From NCBI GenBank assembly GCA_009785395.1, contig WQWK01000025.1, positions 1 through 13,471 of the forward strand: a DNA stretch of 13,471 nucleotides. Reading direction: 5' to 3'. Source of the stretch: Conexibacteraceae bacterium. Lineage in GTDB: Bacteria; Actinomycetota; Thermoleophilia; Solirubrobacterales; Solirubrobacteraceae. Position 1 is the first letter of the stretch, and each line of letters begins with the position of its first letter. Below, piece by piece: positions 1 to 6,171 of this stretch. A model generated the notes under the pieces. That model saw only the letters and a program-made list of their open reading frames with translations. It made no database searches and was not told where the DNA came from. The position numbers were made by a program, and so were the translations under genes.

Positions 1-790
1 CACGCAGCGCGGCGGCCTTGTCCTCCTCCTTGGCCTTGCACCAGATGAACTCGCGGATGTCCGGGTGGTCGACGTCGAGCACGACCATCTTGGCGGCGCG
101 GCGGGTGCCGCCGCCTGACTTGATCGAGCCGGCCCAGGCGTCGGCGCCGCGCATGAACGAGACCGGGCCGGAGGCGGTGCCGCCACGGCTCAGGTGCTCC
201 ATCGACCCGCGGATGCGCGACAGGTTGATCCCCGAGCCGGAGCCGCCGCGGAAGATCATGCCCTCCTTGGTGTTCCACTCGAGGATCGACTCCATCGTGT
301 CGTCGACCGAGAGGATGAAGCAGGCGCTCGCCTGCATCTTGGGGCTGCCCTCGGGGTGCCAGCCGACGTTGAACCAGACGGGCGAGTTGAACGCCGCCAT
401 CTGGTGCAGAAGGATGTGGGTGAGTTCGTCCTCGAAGGCGAGCTCGTCGGCGTCTGAGGCGAAGTATCCGCGCGCGGCGCCCCAGCCGGCGATCGTGCCG
501 GCGACCCGCTTGAGCATCTGCTTGACCGAGTACTCGCGCTCGGCCGAGCCGAGCCGGCCCCGGAAGTACTTCTGGGCCACGATGTTGGTCGCGTTCTGCG
601 ACCACGTTCGCGGGAACTCCACCCCGGTCTGTTCGAACGAGACCTTGCCACCGTGGCCGATGCGCGCATCGCGCAGCTCCCAGTCGACCGTCGCGAAGGG
701 CTCCTGCCCGGCCTCCGTGAAGTACCGCTCGATCGAGAGGCCCTGCCCTGACGCTCTATCGGTTGTTGGGGACTGCGGGGTGTTCGCCAT
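1..790 (-). CDS. nrdJ: Adenosylcobalamin-dependent ribonucleotide reductase (class II), N-terminal part, cut by window edge
   Basis: Class II ribonucleotide reductase makes deoxyribonucleotides in the cytoplasm using a B12-generated thiyl radical and needs no oxygen. About 263 N-terminal residues are visible; the rest lies beyond the left edge. The protein shows the family's N-terminal block (FEQTGVEFP near residue 52, NSPVWFNVGW near 135), the ASACFILSVDD segment whose Cys157 should be one of the redox-active pair, the glycine-rich FRGGSGSGINLSRIR loop near 180-194, and GPVSFMRGADA plus KMVVLDVDHPDI after it. These match actinobacterial NrdJ closely. No ATP-cone regulatory domain precedes the catalytic core. 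The ATG at 788-790 is chosen because a strong ribosome binding site (AAGGAGA) lies 7-8 bases upstream and the conserved region follows. The gene is co-directional with the coiled-coil gene upstream, separated by 200 bp. Confidence 0.95.
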   Translation of the reverse strand, partial: MANTPQSPTTDRASGQGLSIERYFTEAGQEPFATVDWELRDARIGHGGKVSFEQTGVEFPRTWSQNATNIVAQKYFRGRLGSAEREYSVKQMLKRVAGTIAGWGAARGYFASDADELAFEDELTHILLHQMAAFNSPVWFNVGWHPEGSPKMQASACFILSVDDTMESILEWNTKEGMIFRGGSGSGINLSRIRGSMEHLSRGGTASGPVSFMRGADAWAGSIKSGGGTRRAAKMVVLDVDHPDIREFIWCKAKEEDKAAALR

Positions 791-990
791 GTTGCGATCT
801 CCTTCTCGTGCCGCTTGCCGAGTGCTGTTTCCTCTGCTCTGTTAGGGGGTCGCGAAGCATCCCGCTCGGGCCGGACGGAAAGCCTCCAGAGGAACCCTGC
901 GAGCGCCGAAAACGGCACTGTTGCAGCGGTATTAATTTTAGCGGTCGGGGCCCCGAAAGCCCGGCTCGCGCGGGATTCGCGGCGCCCGGA
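791..990 (-). promoter_or_regulatory. nrdJ leader region with AT-rich candidate promoter
   Basis: This 200-bp gap between the coiled-coil gene and nrdJ has no convincing ORF on either strand. It holds an AT-rich patch at 931-940, unusual in this GC-rich DNA, which on the minus strand offers TAAAAT or TAATAC as -10 candidates; I see no good -35. If used, the nrdJ mRNA would carry a leader of about 130 nt, ending in the ribosome binding site at 798-806. A short GCCG-TTTT-CGGC hairpin lies within the leader. I looked for the B12-box of cobalamin riboswitches and for an NrdR box and did not find a convincing match to either. Confidence 0.35.
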
Positions 991-2106
991 TCAGGCGTTG
1001 CGGCGCTCGGCCTCGAGCGCCAGCGACTCGGTCCGGAGCGCGTGCTCGGCGCTCGCCGAGACGAGTGCCTCCTCGGCGCGCTTGCGCTTCTCGTTTCCGT
1101 CCGCGACCGCCTGCCGCAGCAGGTCGATCTCGGCGGCGCGTGCCGCCATCGCGTGATCGAGCTCGGCGAGCGTCGACTCGAGCTCGGCGTTGTGCTGGCG
1201 CAGCGTCTCGTGATCCGCGTCGCCGTGCTCGGCGTGCGCGTGGGGGGCGGCGTCGTGTTCGTCGAGCGCCCGCTGCAACACCGACAGCTGCGCCTGGGCG
1301 TGCGCTAGCTGCTCGTCAAGCGTGGTGGCCTCGATCCGGCTGGCGTGCGCCCGCGCCTGCGCGACCTGCGCGGCATCGCGGGTGCGCTCGAGCTCCGACA
1401 CCCGGTCCGCAAGCTCCGCCTCGAGCGCGGCCTGCGTGCGCGTCGCCGCGTCGGCTGCGGCGCGGACCTGGGCCTCGAGCGTGCCCGCGTTGGCGGCGGC
1501 GGCGCGCGCCCGTGCCTCGGCCTGGTCGCGGTCGGCCACCGCCTCGTCGCGCTCGGCCAGCGCCGCCTCGCGCTCGGACACGGCGCCGTCACGCTCGGAA
1601 CGCAGCTGCGCGAGGTCGGACTCGGCGGCCGAGCGCCGCTCGCGCTCGCTCTGCAGCCGCCGCTCGAGTTCCGTGATCGCGAGCCGCCGCGACTCGGCCT
1701 GGCGCTCCGCCTCGACCAGCCTGGACGACTCGGACTCCTCCGCCGGTGGCCCGCTGGCCACCGGCGTCGCCGCAGCGCCCGGACCCGTGGCCATCGCGGC
1801 CCGCCGCTGCGCCGGGGCCGGCAGCGGTACGGCCTGGCCGTCGGGAAGCGCCAGCGCATAGGTGGCGCCCTCCACAACCTGTGCGGCCGGCGCCGAGAAC
1901 GCCGTCCGGATCAGCCCGGGTGGCCCGGGGAGCGCGGGCAGCTGCTCGTGCCGGTGCTCCTGCTCGCCGTTCTTGATCACGAGCGCCAGCGGGCCGTTGC
2001 CCATCGCGGCGGACGGATGGGCGGTGACGCGCAGCAGCGCGGTGCCGGGCGCCGCCTCCACCTGCTCGAAATCAACCAGCTCGAAATTTGTGTCGGGCTC
2101 GGTCAC
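991..2106 (-). CDS. Unrecognised coiled-coil protein with a histidine-rich break
   Basis: 371 residues from a GTG start; I do not recognise the family. Residues 1-95 look globular and beta-rich (alternating hydrophobic pattern with LLRVTAHPSA, LALVIKNGEQ, GLIRTAFSAPA, YALALPDGQAVPL). Residues 100-125 are an Ala/Pro/Gly linker. Residues 125-281 and 298-371 are highly charged Ala/Glu/Arg heptad-like sequence typical of a long coiled coil. The two coils are separated by a His-rich patch (residues 282-300, six His). There is no signal peptide or membrane segment, so it is probably cytoplasmic. The open frame continues much further upstream, but that part is antisense to galE, so the GTG at 2104-2106 is the likely start; a TAGAAT box lies 10 bases before it. 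It could be a scaffold or cell-shape protein, but nothing here decides that. Confidence 0.75.
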   Translation of the reverse strand: MTEPDTNFELVDFEQVEAAPGTALLRVTAHPSAAMGNGPLALVIKNGEQEHRHEQLPALPGPPGLIRTAFSAPAAQVVEGATYALALPDGQAVPLPAPAQRRAAMATGPGAAATPVASGPPAEESESSRLVEAERQAESRRLAITELERRLQSERERRSAAESDLAQLRSERDGAVSEREAALAERDEAVADRDQAEARARAAAANAGTLEAQVRAAADAATRTQAALEAELADRVSELERTRDAAQVAQARAHASRIEATTLDEQLAHAQAQLSVLQRALDEHDAAPHAHAEHGDADHETLRQHNAELESTLAELDHAMAARAAEIDLLRQAVADGNEKRKRAEEALVSASAEHALRTESLALEAERRNA

Positions 2107-2116
2107 AGCGCGCTCG

Positions 2117-2122
2117 ATTCTA
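2117..2122 (-). promoter_or_regulatory. Candidate -10 box (TAGAAT) of the coiled-coil gene
   Basis: TAGAAT on the minus strand matches the TATAAT consensus at 5 of 6 positions and lies 10 bases before the GTG start, predicting a leader of only a few bases. There is no ribosome binding site in the short gap, which fits. The -35 is weak: TTGTGC lies 20 bases upstream. It lies in the 42-bp divergent gap shared with galE. Confidence 0.4.
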
Positions 2123-2148
2123 CGTGTTTGCGAAGATCTCGCGCACAA

Positions 2149-3132
2149 ATGAGGCTTCTCGTCACCGGCGGCGCCGGCTACATAGGCTCGATCGTCGCGC
2201 GCCTGCTGCTCGAAAACGGCCACGAGGTCGTGGTGTTCGACAACCTGGAGCGCGGCCACCGCGAGGCGGTTCCGGCAGCGGCGCGGCTGGTCGTGGGGGA
2301 CCTGCGCAACCCCGAGGACTCGCGCCAAGCGCTGGGCGCCGGGGACTTCGATGGCGTGCTGCACTTCGCCGCGCTGGCGCTCGTGGGCGAGTCCGTCGAG
2401 CGCCCCGAGCTCTACTACCGCACGAATGTGACCGGCACGCTGAACCTGCTGGAGGCGATGGTCGCCGCAGGTGTGCCGCGGCTCGTGTTCAGCTCCACCT
2501 GCGCCGTTTACGGCCAGCCGGACGAGGTCCCGATCCCCGAGACGGCGCCGCCGCGTCCGCAGAACGCATACGGCGCGTCGAAGCTCGCAGCCGATCATCT
2601 GATCGGCGACTTCTGCCTGGCACACGGGATCGGCGGCGTCAGCCTGCGCTACTTCAACGTCGCCGGCGCCCACGGCGAGGCCGGCGAGGACCACGAGCCC
2701 GAGACGCACCTGATCCCCAACATCCTCAAGGTGCCGCTCGGCCAGCGCGACTCGGTCCAGATCTTCGGGAGCGACTACCCGACGCCGGACGGCACGGCGG
2801 TGCGCGACTACATCCACATCGACGACCTCGCCGCAGCGCACGTGCTCGCACTCGTGAACGCACGTCAGGGCGAGCACCGGATCTTCAACCTCGGCAACGG
2901 CAACGGCTTCTCCGTGCGCGAGGTGATCGCCGCGGTCGAGCAGGTGACCGGTCACTCGATCGCCGCCGTCGAGGCCGAGCGCCGGCCCGGCGACCCCCCA
3001 CAGCTGGTCGCCGCCGCGCAGAAGATCCGCGACGAGCTCGGCTGGGCGCCGAAGCGGCCCGAGCTCACCGACATGATCGCCGACGCCTGGGCCTTCGCCC
3101 AGGCGCACCCGCACGGCTACAGCGCCAGCTGA
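2149..3132 (+). CDS. galE: UDP-glucose 4-epimerase
   Basis: Interconverts UDP-galactose and UDP-glucose with bound NAD, the last step of the Leloir galactose pathway and a source of UDP-galactose for cell-surface sugars; cytoplasmic. 327 residues, close to the usual 330-340. Visible features are the Rossmann GGAGYIGS loop at residues 7-14, acidic Asp31 for NAD ribose binding, the SSTCAVYG segment (Ser116/Thr117), the catalytic Tyr141-x3-Lys145 pair in YGASK, RYFNVAGA at 167-174, and PDGTAVRDYIHIDDLA at 213-228. By eye, the residue matching E. coli Tyr299 is Leu286, so it may also accept UDP-GlcNAc. The ATG is fixed by the Rossmann strand starting at residue 2; no clear ribosome binding site precedes it. 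Its last 16 bases overlap the convergent toxin gene. It is divergent from the coiled-coil gene and about 9 kb from galK. Confidence 0.95.
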   Translation: MRLLVTGGAGYIGSIVARLLLENGHEVVVFDNLERGHREAVPAAARLVVGDLRNPEDSRQALGAGDFDGVLHFAALALVGESVERPELYYRTNVTGTLNLLEAMVAAGVPRLVFSSTCAVYGQPDEVPIPETAPPRPQNAYGASKLAADHLIGDFCLAHGIGGVSLRYFNVAGAHGEAGEDHEPETHLIPNILKVPLGQRDSVQIFGSDYPTPDGTAVRDYIHIDDLAAAHVLALVNARQGEHRIFNLGNGNGFSVREVIAAVEQVTGHSIAAVEAERRPGDPPQLVAAAQKIRDELGWAPKRPELTDMIADAWAFAQAHPHGYSAS

Positions 3133-3464
3133 ATCCGCAGCGCGTCGTCGATCTGTCGCATCAATGGCGTCGGGACGTGCCCCAGGTACTCCAACAGCCG
3201 GCCGAACGAGACGGCGCGCACCTGCTCAGCTTGCGCGCGAGAGTCGCGACGCAGGCCGCACTCCTCTGCGGGAATCAGCACCTGATATGGCTGAACCTCG
3301 GAAACGCGGCTGGTGAGGGGTACGACGTCGATCACTCCCCATCGTCGCTGTCGCACGCTTCGGTTGGCTCCCTCGTTGCTCACAATCACGGCTGGCCGCC
3401 GCTTGTTGACCTCCGCACCCTGAGAGGGCTCGAAGTCGACGAGGTACACGTCACCGCGACGCAT
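3117..3464 (-). CDS. mazF: MazF/PemK-family mRNA interferase toxin
   Basis: Sequence-specific endoribonuclease toxin that cleaves mRNA and stops translation when its antitoxin is lost; cytoplasmic. 115 residues, the usual MazF length. Family motifs are RRGDVYLVDFEP at 2-13, KRRPAVIVSN at 21-30 (Arg23 matches the conserved catalytic Arg), DVVPLTSR at 46-53 (Thr51 matches the conserved Thr), and AQAEQVRAVSFGRL at 77-90. The ATG at 3462-3464 is chosen because RGDVY normally follows the start directly. It begins 14 bases inside the antitoxin gene, giving translational coupling typical of these pairs. Its stop lies within the last codons of the convergent galE. The DNA here looks less GC-rich than the neighbours, consistent with acquisition by transfer. 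The exact cleavage site cannot be read from the sequence. Confidence 0.9.
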   Translation of the reverse strand: MRRGDVYLVDFEPSQGAEVNKRRPAVIVSNEGANRSVRQRRWGVIDVVPLTSRVSEVQPYQVLIPAEECGLRRDSRAQAEQVRAVSFGRLLEYLGHVPTPLMRQIDDALRIQLAL

Positions 3465-3732
3465 GTCGTAGAGCCTCGAGCTCGGCCTCCAGTTCCTTGC
3501 GTTTCTTCTCGCGAGCTTCGTCGGCCATACGCTCCCACTCAGCGAGGATCGCCGGATCCTCGTAACTTCCCTCCTCGCTGAAGGTGTAGTCATATGCGGA
3601 CTCGAGCTCCACATCGCGCAGTGCGCGCAGAGCGGCTTGGAGGCCCGCGGATCGCGTCTCAAGATCGTGCTCCGTGATGTAGAAGTCGAGAAACTCGACC
3701 TCCTTCTCGCTGAGGCTCACGCTCAATTTCAT
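3451..3732 (-). CDS. MazE-like antitoxin, ribbon-helix-helix type
   Basis: Antitoxin expected to bind and neutralise the downstream MazF-like toxin and to repress the shared operon. 93 residues. The N-terminus (KLSVSLSEKEVEFLDFYITE, then SAGLQAALRALRD near 28-40) has the strand-helix-helix pattern of ribbon-helix-helix DNA-binding proteins. The acidic, charged C-terminal half (AILAEWERMADEAREKKRKELEAELEAL) is probably the flexible toxin-binding tail. Gene order (antitoxin first), the 14-base overlap with the toxin and the clear MazF identity of the partner support the call. The start at 3730-3732 has no good ribosome binding site but a TAGCAT box sits exactly 7 bases before it, so the mRNA is probably leaderless. 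tmk ends 21 bases upstream on the same strand. Confidence 0.85.
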   Translation of the reverse strand: MKLSVSLSEKEVEFLDFYITEHDLETRSAGLQAALRALRDVELESAYDYTFSEEGSYEDPAILAEWERMADEAREKKRKELEAELEALRHASR

Positions 3733-3739
3733 GAGCTCG

Positions 3740-3768
3740 ATGCTACCACTCTCCTACCCGGGTAGCAA
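3740..3768 (-). promoter_or_regulatory. Toxin-antitoxin promoter (TTGCTA-17-TAGCAT)
   Basis: On the minus strand, TTGCTA (3768 to 3763) and TAGCAT (3745 to 3740) are separated by 17 bases, a good sigma-70 type arrangement. The expected start point, 7 bases after the -10, falls at 3733, one base before the antitoxin ATG. The -35 lies inside the last codons of tmk and the tmk stop codon is in the spacer, so the pair need not depend on tmk transcription. Confidence 0.6.
3742..3766. promoter_or_regulatory. Candidate antitoxin operator: three GGTAG-type half-sites
   Basis: The 12-bp perfect palindrome CTACCCGGGTAG (3754-3765) and a further half-site GCTACC (3742-3747) lie between the -35 and -10 of the toxin-antitoxin promoter. 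GCTACC at 3742 and the reverse-complement copy ending at 3766 also form an outer inverted repeat. Half-sites about 11-12 bases apart suit cooperative binding by ribbon-helix-helix dimers, so this is a likely autoregulatory operator. Part of the palindrome is also the tmk stop region, so it does double duty. Confidence 0.5.
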
Positions 3769-4383
3769 GTCCGCCAACGCCGCGAGCGCCTGGGCAACGA
3801 CCTCCTCGGGTGGCAGCGACGCGTCGAGCACGCGGATGCGCTGCGGCTCGGCCTCGGCGAGCTGCTGGTAGGCCGCCGCGATCCGGGCGAAGAAGTCGGC
3901 GCCCTCCTGTTCGAGCCGGTCGGGAGCTTCTCCCCGGGCATCCGCGCGCGCTTGCGCGGATGCCGGATCGAGCGTGAGCAGCAGGGTTCGGTCGGGTGTC
4001 AGGCCGCCGGTGGCGAACAGGTTGAGCTCACGCACCGCTTCGATCCCGAGCTCGCGTCCCGCGCCCTGGTAGGCCAGCGAGGAGTCGACGAAGCGGTCGA
4101 GCAGCACCCACTCGCCGCGTGCGAGCGCCGGCTCCAGGGCCTCCTGCACCAGCTGCGCGCGGGCCGCTGCGTAGAGCAGCGCCTCGGTGCGCGCGCCGAC
4201 CGTCAGGGCCGGGTCCTTCACCAGGGCGCGCACGGCCTCGGAGGTCTGCACCCCGCCCGGCTCGCGCAGCAGCCGCAGCTGCACTCCCGCGAGTGAAAGC
4301 GCCCTCTGCAGGCCGGTCGCGAGCGTGGTCTTGCCGGCGCCATCGACGCCCTCGATCGTGATCAGCCGTCCGCGCTGGCTCAT
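3754..4383 (-). CDS. tmk: Thymidylate kinase (dTMP kinase)
   Basis: Phosphorylates dTMP to dTDP with ATP, an essential step in dTTP synthesis; cytoplasmic. 209 residues, typical length. Features are the P-loop GVDGAGKTT at residues 12-20, REPGG at 40-44 for substrate binding, the DRFVDSSLAYQG signature at 96-107 (Asp96, Arg97), and a LID region with Arg at 146-156 (RADARGEAPDR), together resembling the bacterial type with basic LID residues. The ATG at 4381-4383 is favoured; an in-frame GTG three codons upstream is the alternative. There is no ribosome binding site, but TAAGCT lies 11 bases before the ATG. Upstream it faces holB head to head; downstream the antitoxin gene follows after 21 bases. 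Confidence 0.95.
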   Translation of the reverse strand: MSQRGRLITIEGVDGAGKTTLATGLQRALSLAGVQLRLLREPGGVQTSEAVRALVKDPALTVGARTEALLYAAARAQLVQEALEPALARGEWVLLDRFVDSSLAYQGAGRELGIEAVRELNLFATGGLTPDRTLLLTLDPASAQARADARGEAPDRLEQEGADFFARIAAAYQQLAEAEPQRIRVLDASLPPEEVVAQALAALADLLPG

Positions 4384-4394
4384 GGAGGGCACGT

Positions 4395-4404
4395 AGCTTA
4401 CGAT
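4395..4404. promoter_or_regulatory. Overlapping divergent -10 boxes of tmk and holB
   Basis: The 27-bp tmk-holB gap contains TACGAT (4399-4404, plus) ending 6 bases before the holB ATG, and TAAGCT (4400 to 4395, minus) ending 11 bases before the tmk ATG. The two hexamers share bases 4399-4400. The plus-strand start point predicted 7 bases after the -10 is exactly 4411, the A of the holB ATG. Neither has a convincing -35 (TGGCTC at 4376-4381 is the best for holB, 17-base spacer). One polymerase at this site would block the other. Confidence 0.45.
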
Positions 4405-4410
4405 CGGGCG

Positions 4411-5535
4411 ATGCTGGACGTGTTGGAGCGACATCCGAACGCGCTTGCGGTGCTCGGCCCGGTGCTCGAGCCCCGCGGCCGGCCCTCGCACGCCTACCTG
4501 TTCCACGGCCCGGGCGGCTCCGGCAAGCGGGCGATCGCGCGCGAGTTCGCGGCGCGGTTGCTGTCGCACGGCGCGGCCGATCCGGCCAGCGCGCAAGCGC
4601 GCGCGCTGGCCGGGGTACACCCGGACCTGACCTGGGTGGTCCCGAGCGGGGCGCACGAGGTGCTGGTGGCCGACGTCGACGGGCCGGTGGTCGCGGCGGC
4701 GGTGAAGACGCCGTTCGAGTCGGAGCGGCGGGTGTTCGTGATCGAGAGCGCCGAGCAGTTCGGGGATGAGGCCGCCAACCGCCTGCTGAAGACGCTCGAG
4801 GAGCCGGCCGCGTTCGTGCACCTGATCCTGATCACGGACCAGCTCGCCGACGTGCTGCCGACGATCCGCTCACGCTGTCAGCTGGTGCGCTTCGACCCGC
4901 CGACGCTGGCGGAAGTGGCGGCGGAGCTGGTGGCTTTGGGCGTGGCGGCGGAACTCGCCGACGCCTACGCGCGGCTCAGCCTCGACGATGCCGGGCGGGC
5001 GCGGGCGCTGGCCGAGCCGGAGGGCGCCGAGCTGCGTGAGCGCGCGGTCGAGCTGGTGCGGCGGGCGCTGTCCGGCGAGGCGGGGGCTGCGGCGCCGTGG
5101 GACGGGCTGCTCGCGGCCGTGCGGGCGCGTGGCGAGCGCGTCGAGGTAGAGCTCAAGGAGCGCCAGGCGGCCGAGGCCGAGCTGCTTCCGAGCCGCGAGC
5201 GGCGGCGTGCCGAGACGGAGTGGGGCGAGCGCATCCGGCGCGTGCGGCGGCGGGTCGAGACCGGCGAGCTGGAGCTGGCGCTCGACCTGATCGAGGCGTG
5301 GCTGCTCGACCTCGTGGCGCTGGCGATCGGGGCCCCTGACCTGGTGCGGAACACCGACCGGCTGGGCGAGCTGCGCGTTGATGCGGGGGTCGCGCACGGG
5401 GCCGATCCCGGTGCGCTGCGGCGGGCGGTCGAGCTCGTGGAGGACACACGCCAGCGCTTCCAGTTGAATGTGAGTGAGGATCTTGCGCTCGAGGCACTCA
5501 CCTATCGGCTCGGGACCGTGCTGGCGGCGGGGTAA
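4411..5535 (+). CDS. holB: DNA polymerase III clamp-loader subunit delta prime
   Basis: Subunit of the clamp loader that opens the sliding clamp and places it on primed DNA at the replication fork. 374 residues. The N-terminal AAA+ fold is clear: HAYLFHGPGGSGKR (Walker A, residues 27-40), RVFVIESAEQFGDEAANRLLKTLEEP (107-132), and IRSRCQLVRF with the Ser-Arg-Cys motif at 154-156 that supplies an arginine finger to a neighbouring subunit. The zinc-module region between the P-loop and HPDLTWV (residues 51-75) has no cysteines, so the usual four-Cys zinc site is missing. The C-terminal half is helical and more variable. There is no ribosome binding site; a -10 box 6 bases before the ATG suggests a leaderless mRNA. 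The acetyltransferase gene follows 23 bases later, probably in one operon. Confidence 0.9.
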   Translation: MLDVLERHPNALAVLGPVLEPRGRPSHAYLFHGPGGSGKRAIAREFAARLLSHGAADPASAQARALAGVHPDLTWVVPSGAHEVLVADVDGPVVAAAVKTPFESERRVFVIESAEQFGDEAANRLLKTLEEPAAFVHLILITDQLADVLPTIRSRCQLVRFDPPTLAEVAAELVALGVAAELADAYARLSLDDAGRARALAEPEGAELRERAVELVRRALSGEAGAAAPWDGLLAAVRARGERVEVELKERQAAEAELLPSRERRRAETEWGERIRRVRRRVETGELELALDLIEAWLLDLVALAIGAPDLVRNTDRLGELRVDAGVAHGADPGALRRAVELVEDTRQRFQLNVSEDLALEALTYRLGTVLAAG

Positions 5536-5558
5536 GGGGTACCTCGGGTGAGTGACTG

Positions 5559-6143
5559 ATGGCTGGTCTGTGGCATCGAGTGGCAGGGGTTGACGACGAG
5601 CCCGGCGATCGCGAGGTCGCCCGTGTGTATGTACGCGCCCCGCGCCGTTCGGATGAGCATGAGTTCGTGTCACTGATGCGCGAGAGCCGCGGGTTCCACC
5701 GGCCCTGGGCGAGCGCGCCGACCGACGCGGCGCGGTTCGCCGCCTATCTGGAGGACGCCGGCCGGGCTGACTTCCAGGCGCTGCTCGTCTGCCGGGTCGC
5801 CGACGATCAGATCATCGGCTTCTTCAACATCTCGCAGATCGCGCGCGGGTCGCTGCAGAGCGCCTACCTCGGCTATGCGGCGGCCGAGCGCTACGCCGGG
5901 CAGGGCTACATGCGCGAGGCGATCGAGCTGGTGCTCCGAGCCGCGTTCGTCGAGCTGCGCCTGCATCGGCTCGAGGCGAACATCCAGCCGGGCAACCAGG
6001 CATCGATCGCGCTGGCGCAGGGCGCGGGGTTCAAGCGTGAGGGCTACTCGCCGCGGTACCTGAAGATCAGCGGACGCTGGCGCGATCACGAGCGCTGGGC
6101 GCTGCTGGCGGATGACTGGCGGCGCTCGCGCGGGCTCTCCTGA
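5559..6143 (+). CDS. GNAT-family N-acetyltransferase, RimJ-like
   Basis: Transfers acetyl from acetyl-CoA to an amine, probably a protein N-terminus; RimJ of E. coli acetylates ribosomal protein S5. 194 residues, the RimJ length. The fold is visible as VRAPRRSDEHEFVSLM at 25-40, a beta-strand block at 74-91 (ALLVCRVADDQIIGFFNI), the acetyl-CoA loop RYAGQGYMREA at 111-121, HRLEANIQPGNQASIALAQGAGF at 136-158, and the RimJ-like ending GYSPRYLKISGRWRDH at 162-177. The last motif favours RimJ over RimI or RimL, but the substrate is unproven. The start is uncertain: ATG 5559 gives about 20 residues before the domain, and an in-frame GTG near 5623 is possible. Neither has a strong ribosome binding site. 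It lies 23 bases after holB, suggesting co-transcription. Confidence 0.85.
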   Translation: MAGLWHRVAGVDDEPGDREVARVYVRAPRRSDEHEFVSLMRESRGFHRPWASAPTDAARFAAYLEDAGRADFQALLVCRVADDQIIGFFNISQIARGSLQSAYLGYAAAERYAGQGYMREAIELVLRAAFVELRLHRLEANIQPGNQASIALAQGAGFKREGYSPRYLKISGRWRDHERWALLADDWRRSRGLS

Positions 6144-6158
6144 TCAGGCCGGTGGCGG

Positions 6159-6164
6159 TAACTT
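6159..6164 (+). promoter_or_regulatory. Candidate -10 box (TAACTT) for a leaderless secreted-protein mRNA
   Basis: TAACTT lies exactly 7 bases before the ATG at 6172, so the predicted transcription start is at 6171, next to the start codon. There is no ribosome binding site in between. No -35 is recognisable, which is common for TANNNT-type leaderless promoters in actinobacteria. It is just after the acetyltransferase stop codon. Confidence 0.45.
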
Positions 6165-6171
6165 GCTCGAC

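Noticed and set aside
256..918. Long minus-strand and plus-strand open frames over nrdJ
   Set aside because: They are rich in Arg, Ser and Pro and lie out of frame with the clearly conserved reductase sequence; they are shadows of GC-rich codon usage.
931..960. TCGGGGCCCCGA palindrome as a terminator of the coiled-coil gene
   Set aside because: It is a loopless 12-bp palindrome and the AT-rich patch after it is more A than T on the transcript; it cannot form a standard terminator hairpin.
791..990. Cobalamin riboswitch upstream of the B12-dependent reductase
   Set aside because: The functional link makes it attractive, but I could not match the B12-box or the conserved core on the correct strand. 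The GGCACTG seen near 913 is on the wrong strand and not the right motif. A covariance-model search would decide.
2089..2107. TGTGTC...GTCACA inverted half-sites near galE that resemble the LacI-type operator
   Set aside because: The spacing is 7 bases between half-sites instead of 2 or 0, one half has a mismatch, and it lies inside the coiled-coil coding region, so it is probably chance. If the regulator is tested, this site is worth including.
2107..3114. Upstream 336 codons of the long minus-strand open frame running into the coiled-coil gene
   Set aside because: It is entirely antisense to galE, and its composition is that of a GC-rich shadow frame. The conserved-looking protein starts at the GTG at 2104-2106.
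3117..3662. Longer toxin start 66 codons upstream of the chosen one
   Set aside because: The extra N-terminus is read out of frame through the antitoxin gene; MazF proteins begin directly before the RGDVY strand, which fits the ATG at 3464.
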